Of a stretch of 64,000 nt of DNA, positions 8,132-17,193 are shown piece after piece. The stretch's first letter is position 1. Each line of letters begins with the position of its first letter. The notes under the pieces were generated by a model. It ran no database searches, was not told the origin of the DNA, and was given only the letters and a program-made list of their open reading frames with translations. The position numbers were made by a program, and so were the translations under genes. The DNA is taken from contig DATBEZ010000027.1 in NCBI GenBank assembly GCA_036558745.1, forward strand, positions 36,648 through 100,647. Reading direction: 5' to 3'. This DNA comes from JAMXLJ01 sp036558745. Lineage in GTDB: Bacteria > Actinomycetota > Acidimicrobiia > IMCC26256 > JAMXLJ01.

Positions 8132-9712
8132 GTGGCGACCGAGACGGCAACGCGGCGATCCCTGGGGATCCCTCTGAGCGTCCCGCAGTTCGCGGCGCTC
8201 GTCTGCGCGGTCGGGATCCTCTACGCGCTCGGCGCCGAGAGCGCGTTCTGGTTCGCAGGGTCGGTCGAGACCGGGGTGGCCTTCTTCCCCGCCGCCGGTC
8301 TGACGCTCGCGGTCCTCGCCGTCACCAAGCGCAACCGTTGGATCTTCGTGCTCACCGCGGTCGCGGTGGCCGAGGTCACGGTCGATCTCCGCCACGGCCA
8401 GACCGTGTGGATGGCGCTCGGGTTCGCCCTCGCGAACACGGCCGAGCCGTACGTGGGCGCCTCGCTGCTGCGCGGGACCGCCCTTCGCGAGCGGTCGTTG
8501 CGCGCCCACTTCTTCCACTACCTCCTGTGCGCGACGGTCGCCGGGCCGCTCGTCGGGGGCGCCATCGGCGGCGCCACCACGACCCTCGCGGGTACCTCGG
8601 AGACCTGGGCCTGGATCGCGACCAAGTGGGCCATCGGCGACGCGCTCGGCGTGCTCGTCATCGGGACCTGTCTGCTCTCCTGGGTCGGCCGGTTCCGGTT
8701 CAACGTCGATCCGACCGTGCCGTGGCGCGACTACGTCGCGTTCCCGCTCCTCGCGGGCGCGGTCACGGTGACCACCGTCCTGCTCTGGGATCAGCCCGTC
8801 ATCTACATCGTGCTGCCGGTGTTGATGTGGGCCGCGGTTCGCGGCGGCTTCTCGCTGACGACGACGACCGGCGTCGCGGTCGCGCTCGTCGCCGAGTTCG
8901 CGGTTGCGTTCGGCCACGCCGGGAACGCCGTCATCCCTGACCACTCGGCCGCGACGCAGCTCCTCTACCTCCAGCTCTTCCTGGCGGTGGCGCTGCTCTC
9001 GGCGCTGGTCCTCGCCCTTGAGGTCGCCGAGCGGATCGGGGCGGAGCGTGCGTTGCGCAAGCGCGAGGAGGAGCAGCTGCTCGAGCGACTCGCCGCGCTG
9101 GACGGCGCGCTCGACGAGCGTCGCCGCATCGCACGCGACGTGCACGACATCGTCGGTCACGCGCTGAACGCCGTCGTCCTCCAGGCCGGCGGAGCGCGGC
9201 GCGTGTTCGACGACGATCCGCCGCTCGCGCGCGAGTTGGTCCAGTCGATCGAGACGACGAGTCGCGACGCTTTCGGAGACCTCGACGCCGCGCTGGGACT
9301 CGTCGACAACTCCCCCGAGCTGACCCCGGGTCGCTCCATCGCCGACGTCGCCTCGCTCATCGACACCCTGCGCCACGCCGGGCTCGACGTCGACCTCACG
9401 ATCGGCGGCGATCGTCGCGCGCTGCCTCGACTCGTCGAGTGGTCCGCTTACCGGATCGTGCAGGAGGCGCTCACCAACGTGCTCAAGCACGTCGACCGCG
9501 GCCGGGCCAATGTCTGCATCGCGTACGAGCTCGACACACTCGCGGTCGCGATCGTCAACGACGGTCACACCCGCAACGGCAAGCTGAAGAACGGCCGCGG
9601 CGTGATCGGCATGCGCGAGCGTGCATCCGTGCTCGGCGGCAGCATCGAGATCGGGCCGGACGCGAACGGGGGCTTCGCCGTGAAGGCGCGCATACCGATC
9701 GGCCAGCCGTGA
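8132..9712 (+). CDS. Sensor histidine kinase with MASE1-type membrane sensor
   Basis: 526 residues from GTG with a GGAGGAGG site just upstream. The first ~310 residues hold about eight membrane segments with MASE1 features (PAAGLTLAVLAV, ALGFALANTAEPYVGASLL). A coiled stretch (about 305-335) leads to the HisKA_3 H-box RIARDVHDIVGH with phospho-acceptor His338. The ATPase domain shows the N-box EALTNVLKHV and a G-box GVIGMRERA. This is the NarX/DesK-type kinase class. The response regulator gene overlaps its stop codon by 4 nt, so the two form a translationally coupled two-component system. The signal is unknown. Confidence 0.92.
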   Translation: MATETATRRSLGIPLSVPQFAALVCAVGILYALGAESAFWFAGSVETGVAFFPAAGLTLAVLAVTKRNRWIFVLTAVAVAEVTVDLRHGQTVWMALGFALANTAEPYVGASLLRGTALRERSLRAHFFHYLLCATVAGPLVGGAIGGATTTLAGTSETWAWIATKWAIGDALGVLVIGTCLLSWVGRFRFNVDPTVPWRDYVAFPLLAGAVTVTTVLLWDQPVIYIVLPVLMWAAVRGGFSLTTTTGVAVALVAEFAVAFGHAGNAVIPDHSAATQLLYLQLFLAVALLSALVLALEVAERIGAERALRKREEEQLLERLAALDGALDERRRIARDVHDIVGHALNAVVLQAGGARRVFDDDPPLARELVQSIETTSRDAFGDLDAALGLVDNSPELTPGRSIADVASLIDTLRHAGLDVDLTIGGDRRALPRLVEWSAYRIVQEALTNVLKHVDRGRANVCIAYELDTLAVAIVNDGHTRNGKLKNGRGVIGMRERASVLGGSIEIGPDANGGFAVKARIPIGQP

Positions 9713-10383
9713 GCGAGGAGGCCGCGCTCCGGGTCCTCGTCGTCGAGGACGACGTGCCGACGCGGATCGGCATCCGCACGATCCTCGACGCGGAGCCCGA
9801 CATCGCCGTCATCGGTGAGGCCGACAACGGGATCGACGCGTGCCGTCTCGCGCTCGAGAGCGAACCGGACGTCGTCCTCATGGACGTGCAGATGCAGCAG
9901 CTCGACGGCATCGGTGCGACCCGTCGCATCACCGAGGAAGCGCGCGACGACGCACGGCCGCGCGTCATCGTGCTGACCACCTTCGACTACGACGAGTACG
10001 TCTACGGTGCGCTCCGCGCCGGTGCGAGCGGGTTCCTCCTGAAGCGGACGCCGGCCGAGGAGCTCGTCGACGCGGTGCGCGTCGTTGCCAACGGCGAGGC
10101 GCTGCTGAGCCCCGAGCTGACCCGCCGGCTCGTCGCGGGCTTCTCGCGTCGCGAGGCGGGCGAGCGGTCCACGGTGATCGACAGCCTCACCGACCGCGAG
10201 CGCGAGGTGCTGCTCCTCATCGCTCGTGGTCTCTCGAACCGGGACATCGCGCGCTGGCTCATGGTGAGCGTCGAGACGGTGAAGACCCACGCGAAGCGCA
10301 TCTTCATGAAGCTCGGTGTGCGCGACCGCGCGCAGGCTGTGGTGATGGCGTACGAATCAGGACTGGTCGTCCCGAGCACCTGA
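9709..10383 (+). CDS. NarL/FixJ-type response regulator
   Basis: 224 residues. The GTG at 9709 overlaps the kinase stop codon (GTGA). The receiver domain has the acidic pair in LRVLVVEDD, the phospho-acceptor Asp59 in VVLMDVQM, Thr in VIVLTTFD and Lys in GFLLKRTPAEEL. The C-terminal LuxR HTH contains LTDREREVLLLIARGLSNRDIA and VSVETVKTHAKRIFMKLGV. All phosphorylation residues are present. It is the evident partner of the MASE1 kinase; its targets are unknown. Confidence 0.95.
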   Translation: MSEEAALRVLVVEDDVPTRIGIRTILDAEPDIAVIGEADNGIDACRLALESEPDVVLMDVQMQQLDGIGATRRITEEARDDARPRVIVLTTFDYDEYVYGALRAGASGFLLKRTPAEELVDAVRVVANGEALLSPELTRRLVAGFSRREAGERSTVIDSLTDREREVLLLIARGLSNRDIARWLMVSVETVKTHAKRIFMKLGVRDRAQAVVMAYESGLVVPST

Positions 10384-10474
10384 CGGAATGCAGCCGATAC
10401 ACCATTCGCAATGACGGTGTGTCACCGCGATGAATCACTCTCCGGGGTGATGATTCCGCTGCCGCGCGACGCCC

Positions 10475-13159
10475 ATGCTCTTGAACGGTGTTCCATGTCG
10501 TTCGAAGCTCGAGCGGCCGGTGAGCCCGGGGGAGCAAGCACGCGGCGACGCGCGCAGCGCGGGATCCGGTCAAGTCGGCAGCGCACAACATGACGTCGTC
10601 GAGGGGAGGATCACCCCGCCGCGCCCGCGTCGACTCGTCAGCCGGCCGCGCCTCAGTGCGCTCCTGTCGGGAGCGACACGCGCGCGTCTGACGCTCGTGA
10701 CCGGTCCGGCGGGAACCGGGAAGACCACCGCAGTGAGCGACTGGGTCGAGCAGCTCGGGTGCCCGGTCGCGTGGCTCACGGTCCATCCCGACGACAACGA
10801 CCCCCAAACGTTCCGACGCGACGTGATGTCCGCCCTCGAACGTGCGGCCCCCCCGCGCGCGACGGCTGCTGACGAGGTCGTGCCGCTCTCCACCGGCGAC
10901 CTCGTCGCGGCCGTCGCTGCGCGTCTGGGCGCGTCCGAAGGACATGTCGTGCTCGTGCTCGACGACCTCCACGTCGTGCGGAACCGTGCCGTGGCACGAC
11001 AGCTCGAGGCGCTCGTCGAACGCCAGCTGCCCGGGCTGTCGATCGTGGTCGTGACGCGCAGCGATCCGCAGCTTCCACTGGCGCGCTGGCGCGTGCGTGA
11101 CTCGGTGTGCGAGATCCGACACCGCGAGCTCGGCTTCACGGTCGACGAGGCGCGCTCGTATCTGGCGGGGTTTCCCGAGCTGGAGCTCGACGACGCCTCG
11201 GTGCGCCTGCTGACCGAGCGCACCGAAGGATGGATCGCGGGTTTGCAGCTCGCGGCGGTCTCGCTGCGCCACGCCGACGAACCGGGCGCGTTCATCGAGC
11301 GCTTCCGCGGAACCGACCGTTACATCGCGGACTTCCTGCTCGACGAGGTGCTCGCTCATCAGACCCGGAGCGTCAGGGACTTCCTCGTCGACACGTCGGT
11401 GCTCGACCGCTTCGATCAAGGGCTGTGCAACGCCCTCACGGGACGGGATGACGCCCAGTTCCAGCTTCGCCGGCTGGAGGCTTCGAGCCTTTTCATCGTC
11501 CGGCTCGACCCGGAAGGACGCTGGTTCCGGTACCACACGCTGTTCCGTGACCTCTTGCGGTGCGAGCTCGAGCAGCGACACGCCGAACGTGCGCCGCTCC
11601 TCCACCGACGGGCCGCGGCTCGCCTCATGGAGTCGGGGGACCTCGTCGGCGGGGTCGAGCACCTCCTCGCGGCGGGCGACGCCGACGCCGCCTTCTCGGT
11701 CGTGGTCGGCGCGGGCGCCGATCCCGAGACCACGCGCCCATGGGTGCGCGAGGTGCTCGACGCGTTCCCGCCGGCCTTCGTGGCCGCGGACGCGGAGCGG
11801 ATGCTCGTCGTGTCGGACATGCTCCGTGACCTCGGCCGTCTCGACGACTCGGCGATGTGGCTCGAACGGGCGGCCGCGGGGTCGACGCCCGGCGAGGCGA
11901 TGGTCGGGCGCGCTGCGGTCACCTCGTCGTGGGCCAAGTGGCACCACGCCGCCGGGGACGCACACGCCGCGATCGAACGGGGCGAACCACTCCTCGACGA
12001 TCTCGGGAACCGAGCCCAGCACGACGAACGCTTCCTTCGCGGTCTCGGACTCGACCTCGCGCGCGCGTGGCTGCTCGTCGACGACGTCGGCGCGGCGCGA
12101 CGCGCGATCACGGTCGAGCTGGAGGGAGACCTCCTGGATCCGGCGGGCATCGAGCTCGCGGTGCCCGCGCTGCAGGCCCGGATCGCCGCACGCGAGGGTC
12201 GGCTCCGCGTCGCGGAGGAGACGGCCGAACGTGTGCTGCGAACAGCGGACTCGTTGCACGTCGACCGTCATCCCGCGGTGCTCGACGCCCTCCTCGCCCG
12301 CGCGCGGGTCCACCGTGAACGCGACGACGCGGCAGCCGCGGCCGAGGACCTCGACCGGCTCCTCACGCTGGCCGGTCGCCGTCGCTCGCTCCCGTACACC
12401 GTGTCGGGGCGGGCCGAGAGGGCGTTGATCGTCGCGACCGAGTCTGGTCCGGACGCGGCGCTCGAGCAGCTCCTCGCCTTTCGAGACGCGCTCGCGTCAC
12501 CACTGCCGCCCACGCTCGCTCACGTCCTCGACGTCGTCGAGGCCGGACTGTCGATCCGCGCCGGCGAGCTGGAGCGCGCCGCGCACATCGCGACGAGGTC
12601 GCAGCCCGGCCTGGACCGCGAGCTCCTCCTGGCCGCGGTCGAGTACCGGGCGGGCACGCACGCTCTCGCGCGAGATCGGCTGCGCAACGTGGGGGCCGTG
12701 CACCTGTCGGATCGGATCCGGGTGCAGCTGATGATCGGCGTGTGCTCCGACGATGCGGACGAGCTCGCGCACCGGGTGCGGGCCGCGGTTCGTCTCGCGG
12801 CGCCGGAGGGCTTCCGACGCGTCTTCGCCGACCTGGCCGATCCCGGTGTCGCGCGGGCCCTGCGCTCCCTCGCGACGTCGGCCGAGGCCGCCGCGCACAC
12901 CACCCGGCTCGTCGACCGTTTTCCCTGGTGGTCGCCCGTGACGACCGACGTCGCGATGGTCGAGCCGTTGAGCGAGCGCGAGCAGCTCGTCGTCCGCTAC
13001 CTCCCGACGGAGCTCAGCCACCCGGAGATCGCGTCCGAGCTCGTGATCTCGATCAACACGCTCAAGACCCACATCCGCAACGTGTACCGCAAGCTCGGTG
13101 TCAACACCCGCGCCGACGCGGTGCGCGAGGCGCGTCGCTTGCGGCTCCTGCGGCCCTGA
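10475..13159 (+). CDS. MalT-like ATP-dependent LuxR-family transcriptional regulator
   Basis: 894 residues from ATG 10475; a GTG at 10520 is another possible start, and neither has a clear RBS. The family match begins at about residue 46 (ITPPRPRRLVSRPRL). Walker A is GPAGTGKTT with Lys83; Walker B is VVLVLDDLH. A long helical TPR-like middle follows, and the end is a LuxR HTH (LSEREQLVVRYLPTELS, then INTLKTHIRNVYRKLGV). MalT-like STAND ATPases bind an inducer and ATP, oligomerise and activate transcription. Its position 91 nt after the response regulator suggests a common regulatory block, but no target site is visible. Confidence 0.88.
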   Translation: MLLNGVPCRSKLERPVSPGEQARGDARSAGSGQVGSAQHDVVEGRITPPRPRRLVSRPRLSALLSGATRARLTLVTGPAGTGKTTAVSDWVEQLGCPVAWLTVHPDDNDPQTFRRDVMSALERAAPPRATAADEVVPLSTGDLVAAVAARLGASEGHVVLVLDDLHVVRNRAVARQLEALVERQLPGLSIVVVTRSDPQLPLARWRVRDSVCEIRHRELGFTVDEARSYLAGFPELELDDASVRLLTERTEGWIAGLQLAAVSLRHADEPGAFIERFRGTDRYIADFLLDEVLAHQTRSVRDFLVDTSVLDRFDQGLCNALTGRDDAQFQLRRLEASSLFIVRLDPEGRWFRYHTLFRDLLRCELEQRHAERAPLLHRRAAARLMESGDLVGGVEHLLAAGDADAAFSVVVGAGADPETTRPWVREVLDAFPPAFVAADAERMLVVSDMLRDLGRLDDSAMWLERAAAGSTPGEAMVGRAAVTSSWAKWHHAAGDAHAAIERGEPLLDDLGNRAQHDERFLRGLGLDLARAWLLVDDVGAARRAITVELEGDLLDPAGIELAVPALQARIAAREGRLRVAEETAERVLRTADSLHVDRHPAVLDALLARARVHRERDDAAAAAEDLDRLLTLAGRRRSLPYTVSGRAERALIVATESGPDAALEQLLAFRDALASPLPPTLAHVLDVVEAGLSIRAGELERAAHIATRSQPGLDRELLLAAVEYRAGTHALARDRLRNVGAVHLSDRIRVQLMIGVCSDDADELAHRVRAAVRLAAPEGFRRVFADLADPGVARALRSLATSAEAAAHTTRLVDRFPWWSPVTTDVAMVEPLSEREQLVVRYLPTELSHPEIASELVISINTLKTHIRNVYRKLGVNTRADAVREARRLRLLRP

Positions 13160-13189
13160 CCCGGGCTCGCCGACGTCCTCGCCGATTTC

Positions 13190-14566
13190 CTACGCGGCCA
13201 CCTCGTCGTGCGCGTGCGCGTTCCGGGTGCCTGCCGGTCCCCGCTTCGCAGCGCGCCGGACCCGAACGACGATGCCGGGCCGCAGGAGCGACGGCGGCGG
13301 CGCCTGCAGGTTCATCACGTCGACGAGGGCCTTCGCGACGACGGGGTCGTGCTGCGAGGCGACGAACACCGTGCGGATGTAGCGGTTGAGCGCGTCGGTG
13401 AGCGGCGGCTTCGGACCGGTCGTCTCCTCGAACAGGAAGTCGGCTCCGGCTGCGATCGACCACGGGATCGACACCACCTTCTTCGCGGCGCGGTAGAAGT
13501 GGGCCGCCAACGTGGCGGAGTCGGCGCCTTCGCGGTCGAGACAGCGGGCGAGCGCGCTCGTCTGCAACGCCGCCGACGTCATGCCCTGCCCGTAGATCGG
13601 GTTGAAGCTGCAGATCGAGTCGCCCAGCGCGACGAACCCCGCCGGGACCCGGTCGAGCTTCTCGAAGTGGCGCCACTGGTTGGAGGGAAGTCGGTGCGTG
13701 ACGACCGGTGTCAGCGGCTCCGCGTCGCGGAGCACGCCGGCGATGTCGCCGGTCGGCAGGCTCTCGGCGAAGGCGAGGAAGCCGGCGTCGTCGGTCGGCG
13801 CGTGATCGCCGTGGAACCCGCACAGCGTGACCATCCACCGATCGCCTTCGATCGGGAACAGCACGGCCAGGCGCTTGCCCTCGGGCGGCGTCTGGATGCT
13901 GACGGCGAACGCCCAGTCGCGTTCGGGGTCGGGCTCGCGTCGCAGGAGACGGGACGCGTAGCCCATGTCGATACGGACCTGCGAGACCTCGGGCTCGGGA
14001 TAGCCGAGGCCCGCGAGCCACCGACCGGCCTGTGAGCCGCGGCCCGAGCAGTCGACGACGAAGGTCGCGTCGAGCGGGCCCGCGCCCCCCGGTCCCTCGA
14101 TGTCGACGCCGACCACTCGTCCATCACGCGCAAGGAGCGAGCCGACTGCGACGCCGTCCTCGATCTCGACGTTGCCCAGCGCGCGCACACGCCGCCGCAC
14201 ACCGTCCTCGAGGTACGGCCGCGACAGCAACGAGCCGAACACGTCCTCACCGTGGCGGACGCGGTAGCCGCCGAACTGCCACCACCGCGCATCGGCGATC
14301 TGGCGCCCGTAGAACGCACCACCCGCGACGAGCTCTTCCATGAGACCCGGGAAGAGGTCGCGGATGACGCCCTCACCGGCGGCGAGCAGGCCGTGCGCGT
14401 GGCGGCCCTGGGGAACGCCCTTGCGCGTCGCGCTCTCGCCGGGCAACGCGTCGCGGTCGAGCACCGTGACGTTCGTGAACCGCTCCGCGAGCACCCGGGC
14501 CGTGAGCAAGCCGCCCATGCTCGCCCCGATGACGACCGCTCGACCGTCGTGACGCCGTCCCACCAC
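13190..14566 (-). CDS. FAD-dependent oxidoreductase (PHBH-fold hydroxylase/halogenase-like)
   Basis: 458 residues. The N-terminal FAD-binding motif is AVVIGASMGGLLTARVLAE. DGRVVGVDIEGP and VDCSGRGS follow, and GDSICSFNPIYGQGMT is the second FAD motif of the para-hydroxybenzoate hydroxylase fold. QGRHAHGLL at about 50 is characteristic of a subgroup of actinobacterial monooxygenase-like proteins often annotated as 2-polyprenyl-6-methoxyphenol hydroxylase related. Substrate unknown. It converges with the MalT-like gene, leaving a 30-nt gap with no clear hairpin. A 10-bp palindrome lies 15-24 nt upstream of the start. Confidence 0.85.
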   Translation of the reverse strand: MVGRRHDGRAVVIGASMGGLLTARVLAERFTNVTVLDRDALPGESATRKGVPQGRHAHGLLAAGEGVIRDLFPGLMEELVAGGAFYGRQIADARWWQFGGYRVRHGEDVFGSLLSRPYLEDGVRRRVRALGNVEIEDGVAVGSLLARDGRVVGVDIEGPGGAGPLDATFVVDCSGRGSQAGRWLAGLGYPEPEVSQVRIDMGYASRLLRREPDPERDWAFAVSIQTPPEGKRLAVLFPIEGDRWMVTLCGFHGDHAPTDDAGFLAFAESLPTGDIAGVLRDAEPLTPVVTHRLPSNQWRHFEKLDRVPAGFVALGDSICSFNPIYGQGMTSAALQTSALARCLDREGADSATLAAHFYRAAKKVVSIPWSIAAGADFLFEETTGPKPPLTDALNRYIRTVFVASQHDPVVAKALVDVMNLQAPPPSLLRPGIVVRVRRAAKRGPAGTRNAHAHDEVAA

Positions 14567-14625
14567 AGACCTCCCCAGGTACCGATCGGTCGATGGTTCG
14601 CAGCGGCGGCCGCCCGCGGATCACC

Positions 14626-15396
14626 TCAGGCGCTGGAACGGCGCTTGGACCGGCGGGGTCGCCGGCCGACCGCGGCCTCGGGGTTGGACGCCGTGACGAC
14701 GCCGCCCTTCAGACGGCCCAGCACGAGACCCCACGCAGCCTCCATGAACTCGGTCTGCGCGGGGGTGTCGACCAGTTGATGGACCTCCACGCGGGAGCCC
14801 GCGGGGTTGCGTGCGTGCACCCGGAGGTAGCCGGTGAAGTCGCCGCCGGGGACGGGCACGTTGTCGTCCTCGAAGTCCCATCGCATCGCGATGAGCTCGG
14901 GCGGGCACACCACGTCGTAGGTCCCGCGCACCTCCGTCCCGAACTCCATCGTGGCCGCGAAGCGCCCGTTCTCGATCGTCACGGGCACACCGAGCCAGCG
15001 CGAGTACACCGCGGCGTCGGTGAAGGCGGCGAATGTCGTTGCCACGTCGGTGTCGACGTCGACCGCGACGACCACGGCCGACACGGCGCGCGCCTCGGAG
15101 AGGTCGCGCTCCGGGATCTGGTCCGCGATCGTCCACTTGTCGGAGCCCTCGAGCGCGCCGCGCAGTCCGACGAGGGCCTCGGGCCGTGCGCGGTAGCGGC
15201 GCGACGTCCCTGCCGCGCGCATCCGCACGAGCCCGGCCTCGCGCAGCATCGCGAGGTGCTGCGAGATCGTCGGCTTCGTCACCGAGAACGCGGCCGCGAT
15301 CTCGCCCGCCGCCAGCTCCCGATCCCAGACCAGGGCGAGGATGTCGCGCCGCACCGGTGACGAGAGCGCGGCGATCGTCGTGTTGATGTCTCCCAC
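14626..15396 (-). CDS. ArsR-type regulator fused to an SRPBCC (AHSA1/START-like) domain
   Basis: 256 residues. The GTG at 15394-15396 is chosen because a GGAGG site lies 8 nt upstream; an in-frame ATG nine codons earlier lacks one. Residues 1-80 form an ArsR winged helix (ALSSPVRRDILALVW, then VTKPTISQHLAMLREAGLV). Residues ~110-240 look like an AHSA1/SRPBCC hydrophobic-ligand domain (VATTFAAFTDAAVYSRWLG). Such fusions may sense small hydrophobic molecules. The C-terminus is Arg/Lys-rich. It is divergent from the mycothiol-dependent-family gene, with a dyad between them that may be its operator. Confidence 0.82.
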   Translation of the reverse strand: MGDINTTIAALSSPVRRDILALVWDRELAAGEIAAAFSVTKPTISQHLAMLREAGLVRMRAAGTSRRYRARPEALVGLRGALEGSDKWTIADQIPERDLSEARAVSAVVVAVDVDTDVATTFAAFTDAAVYSRWLGVPVTIENGRFAATMEFGTEVRGTYDVVCPPELIAMRWDFEDDNVPVPGGDFTGYLRVHARNPAGSRVEVHQLVDTPAQTEFMEAAWGLVLGRLKGGVVTASNPEAAVGRRPRRSKRRSSA

Positions 15397-15425
15397 GCTT
15401 GCCCTCCGACGCCACCCGACCATAT

Positions 15426-15461
15426 TGTTCGGCGTACACCTAATTTAGCGACTACCGAACA
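15426..15461. promoter_or_regulatory. Inverted repeat in divergent promoter region (candidate ArsR operator)
   Basis: TGTTCGG at 15426-15432 is matched by CCGAACA at 15455-15461, giving perfect 7-bp arms 22 nt apart around an AT-rich centre that is unusual for this GC-rich DNA. It lies in the 91-nt gap between the divergent ArsR-SRPBCC gene and the MDMPI-family gene. The placement suggests an operator for the ArsR-type protein acting on both promoters. This is inference from position and symmetry only. Confidence 0.4.
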
Positions 15462-15487
15462 TCGCTGGTGCCCAGGCAGGAGGAGCG

Positions 15488-16117
15488 ATGCCCAAGACGG
15501 ACGTCTGGCCCGTGGTCCACGCCGAGCGCAAGGCGCTCGCGGCCGACCTCGGTGGGCTGCGCGACGACCAGTGGGACCAGCCGTCGCTCTGTGGCGACTG
15601 GACCGTGCGGGACGTGCTCGCGCACATGACGGCCACGGCGGAGATGAGCGGACCGCGCTTCTTCGTCAAGATCGTGGGCTCGGGTTTCAGCCTCGCCCGG
15701 CTCCAGAACCGCGACATCGCGCGCGTCCGCGGCGCCACCCCTGCCGACACGCTCGCGGCGTTCGAGCGTCAGGTGGAGACGTCCGGCGGACCGCCCGGGC
15801 CGGCCGAGACCATGCTGGGCGAGACCATCGTGCACGCGGAGGACATCCGTCGCCCGCTCGGCATCGCGCACGTCTCCCCGCTCGAAGCGGTGGCGCGCGT
15901 CGCGGACTTCTACGCGTCATCGAATCTCGTCATCGGCGGCAAGCGCCGCGTCGCGGGCCTCGCGCTGCGGGCCACCGACACCGACTGGAGCCACGGCGAC
16001 GGGCCGACGGTCTCGGGGCCGGTTCTCTCGATCGTTCTCGCGATGACGGGTCGCGCCGTCGCGCTCGACGACCTCGAAGGCGATGGCGTCGCGCAGCTCC
16101 GCGCACGCATGCCCTAG
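15488..16117 (+). CDS. Maleylpyruvate isomerase family mycothiol-dependent enzyme (DinB-like)
   Basis: 209 residues from ATG, with AGGAGG about 8 nt upstream. The N-terminal block WPVVHAERKALAADLGGL, then WDQPSLCGDWTVRDVLAHM, is the MDMPI/DinB_2 signature; the His residues of HAERKAL and LAHM, with a later His (IVHAEDIRRPLG), are the usual metal ligands. Family members use mycothiol or related thiols, which fits an actinomycete. The specific reaction is unknown. The YCII gene follows on the same strand after 47 nt. Confidence 0.85.
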   Translation: MPKTDVWPVVHAERKALAADLGGLRDDQWDQPSLCGDWTVRDVLAHMTATAEMSGPRFFVKIVGSGFSLARLQNRDIARVRGATPADTLAAFERQVETSGGPPGPAETMLGETIVHAEDIRRPLGIAHVSPLEAVARVADFYASSNLVIGGKRRVAGLALRATDTDWSHGDGPTVSGPVLSIVLAMTGRAVALDDLEGDGVAQLRARMP

Positions 16118-16164
16118 CTCGGCCGTCCCCACACGACGCCGACGAGACCACAGGAGGATCCCCC

Positions 16165-16497
16165 GTGCCGAAGTACCTCGTGCTCTACCGAGCCGGCGTT
16201 CCCGCCGACGCCCAGATGGCCGATGTCACGCCCGAGCAGGCACAGGCCGGCATGGCCCTCTGGATGCAGTGGGCGGAGAAGGCGGGCGACTCGATCGTCG
16301 ACCTCGGATCGCCGCTCGTGCTCGCCGGCACCGTCGGTGACGGGACCGACGGTGACATGCCCATCGGTGGGTTCTCGATCCTGCAGGCCGACTCGCGCGA
16401 CGCGGTCAAGGCCCTGCTCGCCGAGCACCCGCACTTCCACACGCCGGGGAAGTCCGCGATCGAGATCCACGAGTTCGCGCCCATGCCCGGCACCTGA
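16165..16497 (+). CDS. YCII-related domain protein
   Basis: 110 residues from GTG, with AGGAGG 8-13 nt upstream. It begins VPKYLVLYRAGVPAD and contains a ferredoxin-like YCII fold (GGFSILQADSRDAVKALLAEHP), with HFHTPGKSAIEIHEF near the end. YCII proteins are small, often dimeric, and mostly without known function; one relative acts in dechlorination. Its stop codon is followed at once by a strong hairpin shared with the convergent TetR gene. Confidence 0.8.
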   Translation: MPKYLVLYRAGVPADAQMADVTPEQAQAGMALWMQWAEKAGDSIVDLGSPLVLAGTVGDGTDGDMPIGGFSILQADSRDAVKALLAEHPHFHTPGKSAIEIHEFAPMPGT

Positions 16498-16510
16498 GCC
16501 CACAATCCCG

Positions 16511-16556
16511 GGTTCCGACACGATGCGGCGCTATGACGCCGCATCGTGTCGGAACC
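16511..16556. terminator. Perfect 20-bp hairpin between convergent genes
   Basis: The arms at 16511-16530 and 16537-16556 are perfectly complementary over 20 bp and close a 6-nt loop (CTATGA). The hairpin lies between the YCII gene and the convergent TetR gene. The TetR stop codon (TAG on the minus strand, 16531-16533) falls inside the loop, so the right arm is also TetR coding sequence. There is no T-tract, as is common in high-GC terminators. A bidirectional terminator is the most likely role. Confidence 0.7.
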
Positions 16557-17184
16557 GGGCTCTCGGGGAGAAGACGAGGTCGACCGTGCGGTCCACCGTG
16601 GCGTGCACGTCGGCGATCGTGGTCCGACCGAGCGCCCACGACCGGAGCTTGGCCGCCATGACCATGCTCGTCGTCTCCACGATCGCGGCCGCCTCCTCCG
16701 GCTCGGTGTCGACGAGCGCCGCGGTCATCGCGTCCTGGTGACGGTCTGCGAACCGTGCGAACAGCCGGCGCGCGTTGTCGTCGTTCGAGCTCTCGAGCAG
16801 GATCTCCGCCCGCAGGAACTGCGGGCGGCGCTCGAACGCGCGGACCGCGCGGTGGAGCCGTCGACGCACGCGCGCCTCGTCGGACTCGGCGCGAGCGTCG
16901 TCGCGCTCCGACGCGAACGCGAACGTCTTCGCCCACTCGAGGAGCACGGCCGCGTACAGGTGCTCCTTCGACGTGAAGTAGCGGTACAGCGTCCCGAGCG
17001 CGACACCGGCCCGTTGCGCGACGTCGCGGATCTGGATGCGGTCGTACTCGGCGCCGTCCTCCAACAGGTCCAGCGCGGCCTCGACGATCCGGTCGCGCCG
17101 ACGCCGGAGGTGCGCCGGGAGGAGCTCGGGATCAGGAACCTCGCCGTCGTTGCGGCTCTCGGCCGTCGCGGATGACCTCGCCAC
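16531..17184 (-). CDS. TetR/AcrR-family transcriptional regulator
   Basis: 217 residues from GTG. The N-terminal HTH shows IVEAALDLLEDG, IQIRDVAQRAGVALGTLYRYFTSKEHLYAAVLLEW. The C-terminal part (FLRAEILLESSNDDNARRLF and so on) resembles the KstR-type ligand domain of actinobacterial lipid regulators, but I am not certain. It starts 9 nt after the stop of the amidohydrolase gene and is probably co-transcribed with it. Its last codons form one arm of a terminator-like hairpin. Confidence 0.88.
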   Translation of the reverse strand: MARSSATAESRNDGEVPDPELLPAHLRRRRDRIVEAALDLLEDGAEYDRIQIRDVAQRAGVALGTLYRYFTSKEHLYAAVLLEWAKTFAFASERDDARAESDEARVRRRLHRAVRAFERRPQFLRAEILLESSNDDNARRLFARFADRHQDAMTAALVDTEPEEAAAIVETTSMVMAAKLRSWALGRTTIADVHATVDRTVDLVFSPRARFRHDAAS

Positions 17185-17193
17185 GTCGACGCC

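Noticed and set aside
14581..14590. ACCGATCGGT 10-bp palindrome upstream of the FAD oxidoreductase gene
   Set aside because: Short, single and without a neighbouring regulator on that side.
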